This document shows, piece by piece, positions 1-7,921 of a stretch of DNA of 44,876 nucleotides. Source of the DNA: Sphingopyxis sp. (GTDB taxonomy: Bacteria; Pseudomonadota; Alphaproteobacteria; Sphingomonadales; Sphingomonadaceae); the NCBI RefSeq assembly GCF_016463645.1, contig NZ_JAEMQX010000021.1:1-44876 (forward strand), given 5' to 3'. A model generated the notes under the pieces. That model did no database searches, had not been told where the DNA came from, and saw only the letters and a program-made list of their open reading frames with translations. Position numbers and translations under genes: made by a program. How positions within the stretch are numbered: the first letter of the stretch is position 1; every line of letters starts with the position of its first letter.

Positions 1-1
1 C

Positions 2-2308
2 GATACCCCCGCCTCCCTGCCCGACCTGACCCGCCCCGACCCTTCGGATCCGCCCTATCTGCAGGGCCTCAACGGCCCGCAACGACAGGCCGTACTGACC
101 ACCGAAGGTCCGGTGCTGATGCTGGCGGGCGCGGGCACAGGCAAGACCGCGGCGCTCACCGCGCGGCTCGCGCACATCATCGCGACGCGGCGCGCCTGGC
201 CGTCCGAAATCCTCGCGGTGACTTTCACCAACAAGGCGGCGCGCGAGATGCGCGAGCGGATCGGGCGGATGATCGGCGACGCGGTCGAGGGCATGCCGTG
301 GCTCGGCACCTTTCACAGCATCTGCGCGAAGATGCTCCGTCGCCACGCCGAACTCGTGGGACTGCAGAGCAATTTCGCCATCCTCGACACCGACGACCAG
401 CTCCGCGTCCTCAAGCAGCTCATTCAGGCCGAGGGGCTCGACGAGAAACGCTGGCCCGCGCGGCAACTCGCCGGGCTGATCGACAAATGGAAGAACCGCG
501 GCCTCACCCCCGCCGACCTCGATGCCGCCGACAAGGAAGCCTATGCCGACGGCAAGGGCCAGCATTTCTATGCGCTCTACCAGGCGCGGCTGAAGACATT
601 GAACGCGTGCGATTTCGGCGATTTGCTGCTCCACATGCTCGTCATCCTGAAGACGCATCGCGACGTGCTGGAACAATATCAGCAGCGCTTCAAATATGTG
701 CTCGTCGACGAATATCAGGACACCAACGCCAGCCAGTATCTCTGGCTCCGCCTGCTCGCGCAGGCCCGCAAGAATATCTGCTGCGTCGGCGACGACGACC
801 AGTCGATCTATTCGTGGCGCGGTGCCGAGGTCGCGAACATCCTGCGCTTCGAGAAAGATTTTCCGGGCGCGACCGTCATTCGCCTCGAACAGAATTATCG
901 CTCGACGCCGCAGATCCTCGCCGCGGCCTCGGCGCTGATCGCGCAGAACAGCGACCGGCTTGGCAAGACGCTGTGGACCGAACTCGACGCGGGCGACAAG
1001 GTCCGCGTCGTCGGTGTGTGGGACGGGCCCGAGGAAGCCCGGCGGATCGGCGAGGAACTCGAAACACTTCAGCATCGCAAGGTCGGCCTCGATCGCACCG
1101 CCATCCTTGTCCGCGCGCAGTTCCAGACGCGCGAATTCGAGGACCGCTTCATCGCGATCGGCATGCCCTACCGGATCGTCGGCGGCTTCCGTTTCTATGA
1201 ACGCGCCGAAATCCGCGATGCGCTTGCCTATCTGCGGCTCGTCCAGTCATCGGCGGACGACCTCGCCTTCGAGCGCATCGTCAACGTCCCGAAGCGCGGG
1301 CTCGGCGACAAGGCGCTTGCGCGCATCCACCAGTTCGCGCGCCACGAGCGCGCGCCGCTCTTCCACGCCGCCTCGCGGATCACCGAGACGGACGAACTCA
1401 CGCCGCAGGCACGGCGCCAGCTCGCCAATTTCGTCGCACAGATGCGGAACTGGCAAGCGAAGGCGAACGAACTGTCGCACGCCGAGCTCACCCAGCTCAT
1501 TCTCGACGAGTCGGGCTATACGGCGATGCTCCAGGCGGACCGCAGCGCTGAAGCCGCGGGTCGCCTCGAGAATCTCTCCGAACTCGTCCGCGCGATGGAG
1601 GAATATGAATCGCTCGAAGCCTTCCTCGAGCATGTCAGCCTCGTCATGGACCGCGACAACGACGATCAGAGCGAGACGGTGACGATCATGACGATCCACG
1701 CCGCCAAAGGTCTCGAGTTCGACCATGTCTTTCTCGCCGGATGGGAGGACGGGGTCTTTCCCTCGCAACGCTCGATGGACGAAGGCGGCACCGCAAGTCT
1801 CGAGGAAGAGCGCCGCCTCGCCTATGTCGCGATCACGCGGGCGCGGCAGCGCGCGAGCATCTATCACGCCGCGAACCGCCGCATCTACGGCCAGTGGATG
1901 AGCAGCATCCCCAGCCGCTTCATCGCCGAGATTCCGCCCGAGCATGTCGACAGCGAGAACAGTTTCGGCGGCGGACAAAGCCTGTGGCGTGCGAACTGGT
2001 CGGCGCAGGGCGATCCCTTCGCCCATGTCGCCGAACGGAGTCCCACGCGCACGATGACGCGTGGCCCCGCATGGCAGCGCGCGACAGCGCAATCGTCGAC
2101 GATCACGCGAGCGCCCGCGCCCTCCGAACGCGGCCCCGCAGCCTCGGTCGGCGCCAAGGCCCGTTCGGACCTCGCGATCGGGATGCGCGTGTTCCACGAG
2201 AAGTTCGGCTACGGCGAAATCATGGATATCGACGGCAACAAGCTGGAAGTCGAGTTCGATCAGGCCGGCGGCAAGCGGGTGCTCGACAGTTTCGTCAGGC
2301 TCGCCTGA
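2..2308 (+). CDS. uvrD: ATP-dependent DNA helicase UvrD/PcrA (5' end outside window)
   Basis: Superfamily 1A 3'-5' DNA helicase used in nucleotide excision and mismatch repair and in clearing replication blocks; cytoplasmic. All SF1 motifs are visible: Walker A GAGTGKT near base 122, Walker B DEYQDT near base 711, GDDDQSIYSWRG near 790, the NYRS motif near 891, TIHAAKGLEF near 1690 and YVAITRARQ near 1825. The C-terminal 45 residues form the small basic/tudor-like domain (GMRVFHEKFGYGEI) typical of PcrA/UvrD. The frame is open to the left edge: residues before the first in-window ATG (base 113) read LNGPQRQAV, the conserved Q-motif region, so the true start lies upstream of the window. No internal breaks. 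The family assignment is secure; the choice between uvrD and pcrA as a symbol is convention. Confidence 0.95.
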   Translation, partial: DTPASLPDLTRPDPSDPPYLQGLNGPQRQAVLTTEGPVLMLAGAGTGKTAALTARLAHIIATRRAWPSEILAVTFTNKAAREMRERIGRMIGDAVEGMPWLGTFHSICAKMLRRHAELVGLQSNFAILDTDDQLRVLKQLIQAEGLDEKRWPARQLAGLIDKWKNRGLTPADLDAADKEAYADGKGQHFYALYQARLKTLNACDFGDLLLHMLVILKTHRDVLEQYQQRFKYVLVDEYQDTNASQYLWLRLLAQARKNICCVGDDDQSIYSWRGAEVANILRFEKDFPGATVIRLEQNYRSTPQILAAASALIAQNSDRLGKTLWTELDAGDKVRVVGVWDGPEEARRIGEELETLQHRKVGLDRTAILVRAQFQTREFEDRFIAIGMPYRIVGGFRFYERAEIRDALAYLRLVQSSADDLAFERIVNVPKRGLGDKALARIHQFARHERAPLFHAASRITETDELTPQARRQLANFVAQMRNWQAKANELSHAELTQLILDESGYTAMLQADRSAEAAGRLENLSELVRAMEEYESLEAFLEHVSLVMDRDNDDQSETVTIMTIHAAKGLEFDHVFLAGWEDGVFPSQRSMDEGGTASLEEERRLAYVAITRARQRASIYHAANRRIYGQWMSSIPSRFIAEIPPEHVDSENSFGGGQSLWRANWSAQGDPFAHVAERSPTRTMTRGPAWQRATAQSSTITRAPAPSERGPAASVGAKARSDLAIGMRVFHEKFGYGEIMDIDGNKLEVEFDQAGGKRVLDSFVRLA

Positions 2309-2345
2309 TCCATATTGTCTACTTATTCAATTATGATATTGCATC

Positions 2346-2368
2346 ACATGCGGCCATGAGTCGCATGT
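2346..2368. promoter_or_regulatory. Inverted repeat ACATGCG-N9-CGCATGT upstream of the DUF4349 lipoprotein
   Basis: A perfect 7-bp inverted repeat (arms 2346-2352 and 2362-2368) lies just before the Shine-Dalgarno region GGGAGAG of the gene starting at 2382. The preceding 40 bases are unusually AT-rich for this genome and hold promoter-like TTGTCT and TATTGC elements about 16 bp apart. The repeat could be an operator or a leader hairpin covering the ribosome binding site. Seen in sequence; function inferred. Confidence 0.35.
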
Positions 2369-2381
2369 TGGGAGAGACTTC

Positions 2382-3308
2382 ATGAAAAACAGGCTCTTAG
2401 CGGGCGCGATGGCGCTCGCCCTGATCGGCTGCTCCGAAAAGAATTCCGAACCGCTCAACGCGCCCGCTTATGACATGGCGCCCGCCGAGGTCACGGAAAG
2501 TGCGGCTACACAGTCTATTCCCGCCCCCTCCGCTGCGCGCAGTCCCGACATCAACGTTACAGCGGCGCCGGGTGTCGCTTTCAATTATGCCTATGCTTTT
2601 CGCCTTGACGACAATCGCATCGCCAAGGTTCAGGAAGAACATGCCGCGGCATGCGAAGCGCTTGGCACCACCCGTTGCCGTATCACCGGCATGACCTATC
2701 GCCTCGTGCGCGAGAATGAGGTCGAGGCGCAGCTCCTGTTCAAACTCGACCCTGCGATCGCTCGCAAGTTCGGCCGTGACGCACTCGGCAGTGTCGAAAA
2801 GGCTGAAGGCGTGCTCGCCGAGGCGCGGATCAGCGGCGAGGATGTGGGGACCCAGATCAGCGACTCGCAACGCCGCAGCGCCGATATCAATGCAGAGATC
2901 GCCCGCATCGAGACCCGACTCAGACAAGGCGGTATCGGCGACCGCGAACGCGCCGAACTGCAGCAGCAGGTCGCGGGTTTGCGCAGCCAGCTCGACGGCG
3001 AACGCGACACCCGGCGCACCGGCGAAGCGATGCTCGCGACGACGCCGATGCAATTCGACTATGTCGGCACGGGCGGCCTTCCCGGGATCGGTTATGGCAA
3101 CCCGTTCAGCGATGCCCTGAACATGCTCGTCCGCAGCGGCAGCGTGATGCTGTCGTTCATTCTGGTTGTCGGCGCCGCGATCGTCCCGTGGGCGCTGCTC
3201 TTTGCATTGCTGCTCATGATCTGGCGGACGCGTCCGATGCTCGGCGTCCGGAAATGGCTTCGCGGAACAGCAGCGCGTGCCCAAACCCCGCCGCCACCGG
3301 AAGTCTGA
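2382..3308 (+). CDS. DUF4349 domain lipoprotein
   Basis: Predicted lipoprotein of 308 residues. The N-terminus is a short basic region, a hydrophobic core and the lipobox LIGC with Cys18. After a low-complexity Pro/Ala linker the body carries the DUF4349 pattern: a beta-rich N-terminal part, an Arg/Glu-rich coiled coil at about residues 155-215 (repeated heptads with IETRLRQ and LQQQVAGLRSQL), then a transmembrane helix near residues 255-285 and a basic cytoplasmic tail. Function of the family is unknown; the topology fits an envelope-spanning anchor. The start is supported by GGGAGAG 8 bases upstream. It is transcribed in the same direction as the helicase, with its own AT-rich leader. Confidence 0.85.
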   Translation: MKNRLLAGAMALALIGCSEKNSEPLNAPAYDMAPAEVTESAATQSIPAPSAARSPDINVTAAPGVAFNYAYAFRLDDNRIAKVQEEHAAACEALGTTRCRITGMTYRLVRENEVEAQLLFKLDPAIARKFGRDALGSVEKAEGVLAEARISGEDVGTQISDSQRRSADINAEIARIETRLRQGGIGDRERAELQQQVAGLRSQLDGERDTRRTGEAMLATTPMQFDYVGTGGLPGIGYGNPFSDALNMLVRSGSVMLSFILVVGAAIVPWALLFALLLMIWRTRPMLGVRKWLRGTAARAQTPPPPEV

Positions 3309-3348
3309 CGCGAAACGAGCGTCGCTTGCAAAGGCCCGGCGCCCCGTT

Positions 3349-4410
3349 ATGCCTGATGGCATGACGGGGCAGACGACATGGCTGGACCAGGCACGCGACG
3401 CCCACCGTCGCGGCGATGTCGCGGCGGAAACCACAGCGCTTGACGGTGCGATCCGCGCCGACCGCGGCAATATCGCGGCGCTGCTCGCCATGGCGGAACT
3501 CAAGCGTCGGCTCGCCGACGACCGCGCGGCGGGCAGCTTCTATCGTCTCGCGCTCGCGACCGCAGCGCAAGCCGGCGGTGTATCCCCCGCCCTGCATCCC
3601 GGTCTCCAGCGCGCCGAGGCGTTTCTGGCGACCGCCGATCGCACCTTTGCGGAGCATCTTCTCGGCCAGCTCCACAGCGCGGGGATCGATCCGCAAAGCG
3701 CGGCCCCGCGGGTTGCGGAAGCCCTGCGCATGCTCGCCGGCGAACAGCAGCTCTATCTGCAACAGCCGAGCATGTTCTTTTTCCCCGGCCTTGCGCAGCG
3801 CCCCTTCTTCGATCGCGCCGATTTCACATGGGCGGCGGAAGTCGAAGCCGCAACCGGGAGTATCCGCGCCGAACTGCTCGCCCTGACAGCGGACGCCGCC
3901 GACCGCTTCGCACCCTATGTCGCGGCCAGCCCCAACCGGCCTCCGCCGAACAATCCCCTTCTCGACAAGCCCGATTGGGGTGCGGCATGGCTGTGGAAGG
4001 ATGGCGCGATCGCGGACGGGATGGAGGCGCTATGCCCCGCGACGCTCGCGGCGCTCGCGCTTGCTCCGCAGCCCGTAATCCCCGGTCGCGCGCCGATCGC
4101 GCTTTTCTCGCGTCTTGCGCCCGGTACGCATATCCGGCCGCACCACGGCCTGCTCAACACGCGCCTCATTTGCCACCTGCCGCTGATTGTCCCCGACGGC
4201 TGCGGCATTCGCGTCGGGGCGGAAACCCGCAGCTGGAACGAGGGCGAGCTGATGATCTTCGACGACAGCTTCGAACATGAAGCGTGGAACCGCGGCACGC
4301 GCGATCGCACAATCCTGCTTTTCGAAATCTGGCGCCCCGACATCGATGCGGACGAACGCGAGCAACTGACGCGCATCTTCTCGGCGATCGACACTTATGG
4401 CGGGCAATAG
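3349..4410 (+). CDS. TPR-linked aspartyl/asparaginyl beta-hydroxylase family protein
   Basis: Fe(II)/2-oxoglutarate-dependent dioxygenase of the aspartyl/asparaginyl beta-hydroxylase (LpxO-like) fold, probably cytoplasmic. The N-terminal third (about residues 1-110) is an alpha-helical TPR-like region (DAHRRGDVAAET, LLAMAELKRRLAD). The catalytic half shows the metal-binding His in the HIRPHHG segment (about residues 261-265), the distal His in SFEHEAWN (about 310) and the Arg that would hold 2-oxoglutarate in RTILLFEIW. The substrate cannot be told from sequence: protein Asp/Asn and lipid A acyl hydroxylases share this fold. Start is uncertain: ATG 3349 is preferred, ATG 3361 is possible, and a GTG at 3277 would overlap the previous gene by 32 bases. 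None has a convincing ribosome binding site. Confidence 0.82.
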   Translation: MPDGMTGQTTWLDQARDAHRRGDVAAETTALDGAIRADRGNIAALLAMAELKRRLADDRAAGSFYRLALATAAQAGGVSPALHPGLQRAEAFLATADRTFAEHLLGQLHSAGIDPQSAAPRVAEALRMLAGEQQLYLQQPSMFFFPGLAQRPFFDRADFTWAAEVEAATGSIRAELLALTADAADRFAPYVAASPNRPPPNNPLLDKPDWGAAWLWKDGAIADGMEALCPATLAALALAPQPVIPGRAPIALFSRLAPGTHIRPHHGLLNTRLICHLPLIVPDGCGIRVGAETRSWNEGELMIFDDSFEHEAWNRGTRDRTILLFEIWRPDIDADEREQLTRIFSAIDTYGGQ

Positions 4411-4518
4411 GCGGACAATATCGCGATCGCCGGATTCACGAGGGGAGCGGCGCGAATCTGGCGCCGGAACGGCAAGGGCATGGTGGCGATTGGCGAGACG
4501 ATCTGCCGGAAAGGTCGC

Positions 4519-4594
4519 TGGTGGAGCCGAGGGGAATCGAACCCCTGACCTCTGCAGTGCGATTGCAGCGCTCTCCCATCTGAGCTACGGCCCC
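4519..4594 (-). tRNA. tRNA-Ala (anticodon CGC), CCA encoded
   Basis: Read on the minus strand, the sequence folds into a full cloverleaf. The 7-bp acceptor stem pairs GGGGCCG with CGGCTCC (one G-U pair). The D arm is GCTC with GAGC. The anticodon stem CTGCA/TGCAG encloses loop ATCGCAC, giving anticodon CGC (reads alanine codon GCG). The T arm GGGG-TTCGATT-CCCC is standard. The discriminator is A and the 3' CCA is encoded at 4519-4521. GCG is a common codon in this GC-rich genome, so a dedicated CGC isoacceptor is expected. No integrase or duplicated 3' end is seen nearby. Confidence 0.96.
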
Positions 4595-4692
4595 GCGACC
4601 GGCGGGGTCTTAACGGCACTGGCTGGCAGTGGCAACGGCTTTTCTGACCTTGGCCGTTGTTGCACTGAAAATTTGAGGAATGGGGGATTCCG

Positions 4693-5709
4693 ATGACCAA
4701 GGCATGGCATTTGACCAGTCGTCCGCAGGGGGCGCCGACGATCGGCAATTTTGATTTGCGCGACCTGCCCGATGCACCGCTCGAAGCGGACCAGCTCCGT
4801 GTGCGGAATCTGTGGCTGTCGGTCGATCCCTATATGCGCGGACGCATGAACGATGCGAAGAGCTATGCCGCGAGCTTCCAGATCGATCAGCCGATGACCG
4901 GCGGCGCGATCGGCGAAGTCATCGAAAGCCGCATGGAGGGGTTTGCGCCCGGCGACCTGATCCTTCACATGGGCGGCTGGCGCGATGGCGGCGTCATCGG
5001 CCTCGACATGATGCCCAACAAGCTGCCTGCCGAAGCACTGGCCGCGGGCCTGACGCCGCAGACCTTCCTGCACAATATGGGCCTGACCGGCGGCACGGCG
5101 TGGATCGGGCTCCTCCGCGTTGCGAGCGCCAGGCCCGGCGATACGGTGTTCGTGTCCGCAGCCGCTGGCGCCGTCGGCTCGGCGGTCGTGCAGATCGCGA
5201 AGGCGCGCGAGATGACCGTTATCGGATCGGCCGGCGGTGCCGAAAAATGCGCATGGGTGCACGACCTCGGAGCGGACGCCGTGATCGACTACAAGGCGGC
5301 GCCGGTACTTCCCCAGCTCGCCGCCGCACTCGAGCGTCTCGGCAAGCCGGGGATCGACGTCTATTTCGACAATGTCGGTGGCGAGCATCTCGACGCAGCC
5401 TTCGCCACCGCAAACGATTTTGCCCGCTTCGCGATCTGCGGGATGATCGACGTCTATAACGACGGCAAGCCGCAGGAGATGAAATATCTCATCCGGTCGA
5501 TCCCGGCGCGGATCCGCATGGAGGGTTTTATCTACACCGACCAGTTCATCGACTGCATGGAGGAATTCTATGCCGATATGGGCGGATTGATCGCAAGCGG
5601 CGCCGTGACGATGCGCGAAACGGTGCGCGACGGGCTGGCGTCGGCGCCCGACGCCTTCCTCGGCCTTTTCTCGGGCGAAAATACCGGAAAGATGCTCGTC
5701 AGGATCTGA
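4693..5709 (+). CDS. NADP-dependent MDR oxidoreductase (CurA/prostaglandin reductase-like)
   Basis: Medium-chain dehydrogenase/reductase without zinc, 338 residues, of the CurA/leukotriene B4 12-hydroxydehydrogenase group that reduces the C=C bond of alpha,beta-unsaturated ketones and aldehydes with NADPH. The N-terminal GroES-like fold contains LSVDPYMRGRM, a hallmark of this subgroup. The nucleotide-binding Rossmann motif AAAGAVGSAVVQIA lies at about residues 156-169. DVYFDNVGGEHLDAA follows, and the protein ends with the conserved FSGENTGKMLVRI. The gene stands alone between the tRNA and a convergent helicase gene, with only 15 bases between the two stop codons. The physiological substrate cannot be inferred. 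Confidence 0.9.
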   Translation: MTKAWHLTSRPQGAPTIGNFDLRDLPDAPLEADQLRVRNLWLSVDPYMRGRMNDAKSYAASFQIDQPMTGGAIGEVIESRMEGFAPGDLILHMGGWRDGGVIGLDMMPNKLPAEALAAGLTPQTFLHNMGLTGGTAWIGLLRVASARPGDTVFVSAAAGAVGSAVVQIAKAREMTVIGSAGGAEKCAWVHDLGADAVIDYKAAPVLPQLAAALERLGKPGIDVYFDNVGGEHLDAAFATANDFARFAICGMIDVYNDGKPQEMKYLIRSIPARIRMEGFIYTDQFIDCMEEFYADMGGLIASGAVTMRETVRDGLASAPDAFLGLFSGENTGKMLVRI

Positions 5710-5724
5710 CCGGTATAACGAGCT

Positions 5725-7092
5725 TCAGTTACCGAAACCGACCGACAAAAAGCCCGGCGTCGGGCCATTCCAGCCATCGTCAGGGCCATCAAGATCGTCA
5801 TGCTTCGGCTTGCGGTCCTCGCGCCGGGGCTTCGCCGGTCGCGTTTCGGGAGCGGCTGCACGAGCGGGCGCCTTGTCGGGCTTGCTCGCCCCCTTGCCGC
5901 CGCGCCCGCCGCGCGAGCGACCGCGACGTGGTTCGGAGGCATCAGCGTCATCGGCCTTGGCGGCATCGTCGATCGGCGCCGCGCCGCCATGCACCGGAAT
6001 CTTGTAGCCGGTCAGCTTCTGGATGTTGTCGACCGCCTCGTCATCCGATGGCGTCACCAGCGTGAAGGCCCGGCCTTTCGCGCCCGCACGACCGGTACGG
6101 CCGATGCGATGGACATAATCGTCGGGATGCCAGGGCGCATCGAAGTTGAAGACGTGACTGACGCCCTTCACATCGAGTCCCCGCGCCGCGACGTCCGATG
6201 CGACGAGGATGTTGATCGTGCCCGCCTTGAAGCGGTCGAGTTCGGCAATGCGGCTCGACTGATCCATATCGCCGTGGATTTCGCCCGCCTTGTAGCCGTG
6301 CCGCTGGAGCGACTTCGCAAGCTCGCGGACGGTGGTCTTGCGATTGCAGAAGATGATCGCGGTCCCGATGTCCTCGGCCTCGATCAGACCGCGCAACATA
6401 TCGCGCTTGCCGCGTTCGGAGGTCTTGACGACGAACTGCTCGATATTCTCGTTGCGGCTCGCCGGACGGGCGACCTCGATCGTCTTCGGGTTCGACAGAA
6501 ACTTGTCGGCGAGCTTCTTGATCGGCGGCGGCATCGTCGCCGAAAACAGCAAGGTCTGCCGATTCGCGGGGAGCTTCGTGCAGATATTCTCGATGTCGGG
6601 GATGAAGCCCATGTCGAGCATACGGTCGGCTTCGTCGATCACGAGCAGGTTGCAGCCGGTGAGCAATATCTTGCCGCGCTCGAACAGGTCCATCAGGCGC
6701 CCGGGGGTCGCGATCAGCACGTCAACGCCCTTTTCGAGCGCCTTCACCTGATCGCCCATCTGCACGCCGCCGATGAGCAGCGCCATCGAGAGCTTGTGAT
6801 ATTTGCCGTATTTCTCGAAATTTTCGGCGACCTGCGCCGCGAGTTCGCGCGTGGGTTCGAGGATCAGCGACCGCGGCATCAGTGCGCGGGTGCGCCCGTG
6901 CGCCAGAATATCGATCATTGGCAGGACGAAGGATGCCGTCTTGCCCGTGCCCGTCTGCGCGATGCCGATCATGTCGCGCATCATCAGGACCGAGGGGATC
7001 GCGCCCGCCTGAATCGCGGTCGGCTCGCTATAGCCCGATTCGTCGATCGCGCGCAAAAGTTCGTCGGAAAGGCCGAGGTCGGCAAATTTCAT
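5725..7092 (-). CDS. rhlE: DEAD-box ATP-dependent RNA helicase, RhlE type
   Basis: Cytoplasmic RNA helicase acting in ribosome assembly and RNA turnover. Motifs in order, counted from the chosen start: Q motif with PTAIQAGAIP (24-33), AQTGTGKT (45-52), PTRELAAQ (80-87), DEAD (153-156), SAT (184-186), and HRIGRTGRAG near residue 330. From about residue 380 the protein becomes a low-complexity Arg/Gly/Lys/Pro-rich tail, common in RhlE proteins and likely an RNA-binding extension. An upstream in-frame start at 7134 would add 14 residues, but MKFADLGLS is the typical N-terminus of the family, so 7092 is chosen. The symbol is given by family resemblance. Confidence 0.93.
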   Translation of the reverse strand: MKFADLGLSDELLRAIDESGYSEPTAIQAGAIPSVLMMRDMIGIAQTGTGKTASFVLPMIDILAHGRTRALMPRSLILEPTRELAAQVAENFEKYGKYHKLSMALLIGGVQMGDQVKALEKGVDVLIATPGRLMDLFERGKILLTGCNLLVIDEADRMLDMGFIPDIENICTKLPANRQTLLFSATMPPPIKKLADKFLSNPKTIEVARPASRNENIEQFVVKTSERGKRDMLRGLIEAEDIGTAIIFCNRKTTVRELAKSLQRHGYKAGEIHGDMDQSSRIAELDRFKAGTINILVASDVAARGLDVKGVSHVFNFDAPWHPDDYVHRIGRTGRAGAKGRAFTLVTPSDDEAVDNIQKLTGYKIPVHGGAAPIDDAAKADDADASEPRRGRSRGGRGGKGASKPDKAPARAAAPETRPAKPRREDRKPKHDDLDGPDDGWNGPTPGFLSVGFGN

Positions 7093-7205
7093 GAGGCAAT
7101 ATGTCCGGAAGTTAAGTGGCGTCGCGCCTCCCACGCAGGCGAACGTTGCCGCGGCCCTTGGGCAAAGGACGAGGAAAAGTCAAGAAAAGCCCGCGATAAA
7201 CGCGA

Positions 7206-7817
7206 TCAATCGTCTTCGTGGACCGGAACCATCAGGCGGAATTTGTCGATCTCGCACTTTGCGCCGGTTCGGGCATGGATCTGGTCGCGATCCTCGCAGA
7301 GCTTTCCGTCCTTGCTGCCCTGCATGTAGAAACCGGCATAGAAATCGAGCGCACGGCACCCGCGGTTGAGCTGCGCCCGCAAGCGCTGCTTCTGGCGCGT
7401 GATCAGATCGATACTGTCGCGCTGGACCGCCTGCATGCCCAGAATATTGCGCATCGCCACGCATTTTGGTGCCTTCTTTTCCTTCCAGACGACGGGCAGT
7501 TCGGTCGCGCGCCTCGACGTCGAAGGCCCCGCCGCAAAATTGTTCAGCTGCGAACGCTGGGCAGGCACCCGGATGATGAGCTGTTGCTCGATCACCACCT
7601 GCCAGAAGGAAGACGCCTGATCGATCGTCGGTACCGCAATCGCGACCAACGGCTCCGGCGCCGCGACGGGCGTCGCGGCATCGGCCGCGGGCGCTGCGGC
7701 CGCGAACCACAGGAATGCCGTCGTCAGCACAGCTGCGCTGCCGCCCCTTCGGCGCCCTGACAGAAGATAAAATTCACCCGTGGCTCCCACGCCTAAGCCC
7801 GCTGGACGAAAAGGCAC
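7206..7817 (-). CDS. Secreted protein of unknown function
   Basis: I do not recognise a named family. The N-terminus has several arginines followed by a hydrophobic stretch (VLTTAFLWFAAAA) ending in an Ala-rich PAADA segment, which reads as an export signal, so a periplasmic location is likely. The mature part (about 150 residues) is basic, has four cysteines that could form disulfides, and holds a repeated-looking QLIIRVPAQ/TRQKQRLRAQLNRGC core. The start is uncertain: GTG at 7817 gives 203 residues with a long n-region, and downstream GTG codons at 7787 or near 7733 would shorten it. It lies upstream of the RhlE gene on the same strand with a 113-base gap. Reading frame and codon bias support it as real. 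Confidence 0.65.
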   Translation of the reverse strand: MPFRPAGLGVGATGEFYLLSGRRRGGSAAVLTTAFLWFAAAAPAADAATPVAAPEPLVAIAVPTIDQASSFWQVVIEQQLIIRVPAQRSQLNNFAAGPSTSRRATELPVVWKEKKAPKCVAMRNILGMQAVQRDSIDLITRQKQRLRAQLNRGCRALDFYAGFYMQGSKDGKLCEDRDQIHARTGAKCEIDKFRLMVPVHEDD

Positions 7818-7921
7818 TAATCGTCCATCGCCCCCCTTTAACAGGAATGATTGAACATCAAATGAACTGCTGTCACCCCTCGTCCTTGTAACGTGCGGGA
7901 AATTTTACGGAGTTGAACGGC

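Noticed and set aside
4519-4594. tRNA-Ala as an attachment site for an integrated element
   Set aside because: No integrase and no duplicated tRNA 3' end in the following sequence; flanking genes look like core genes.
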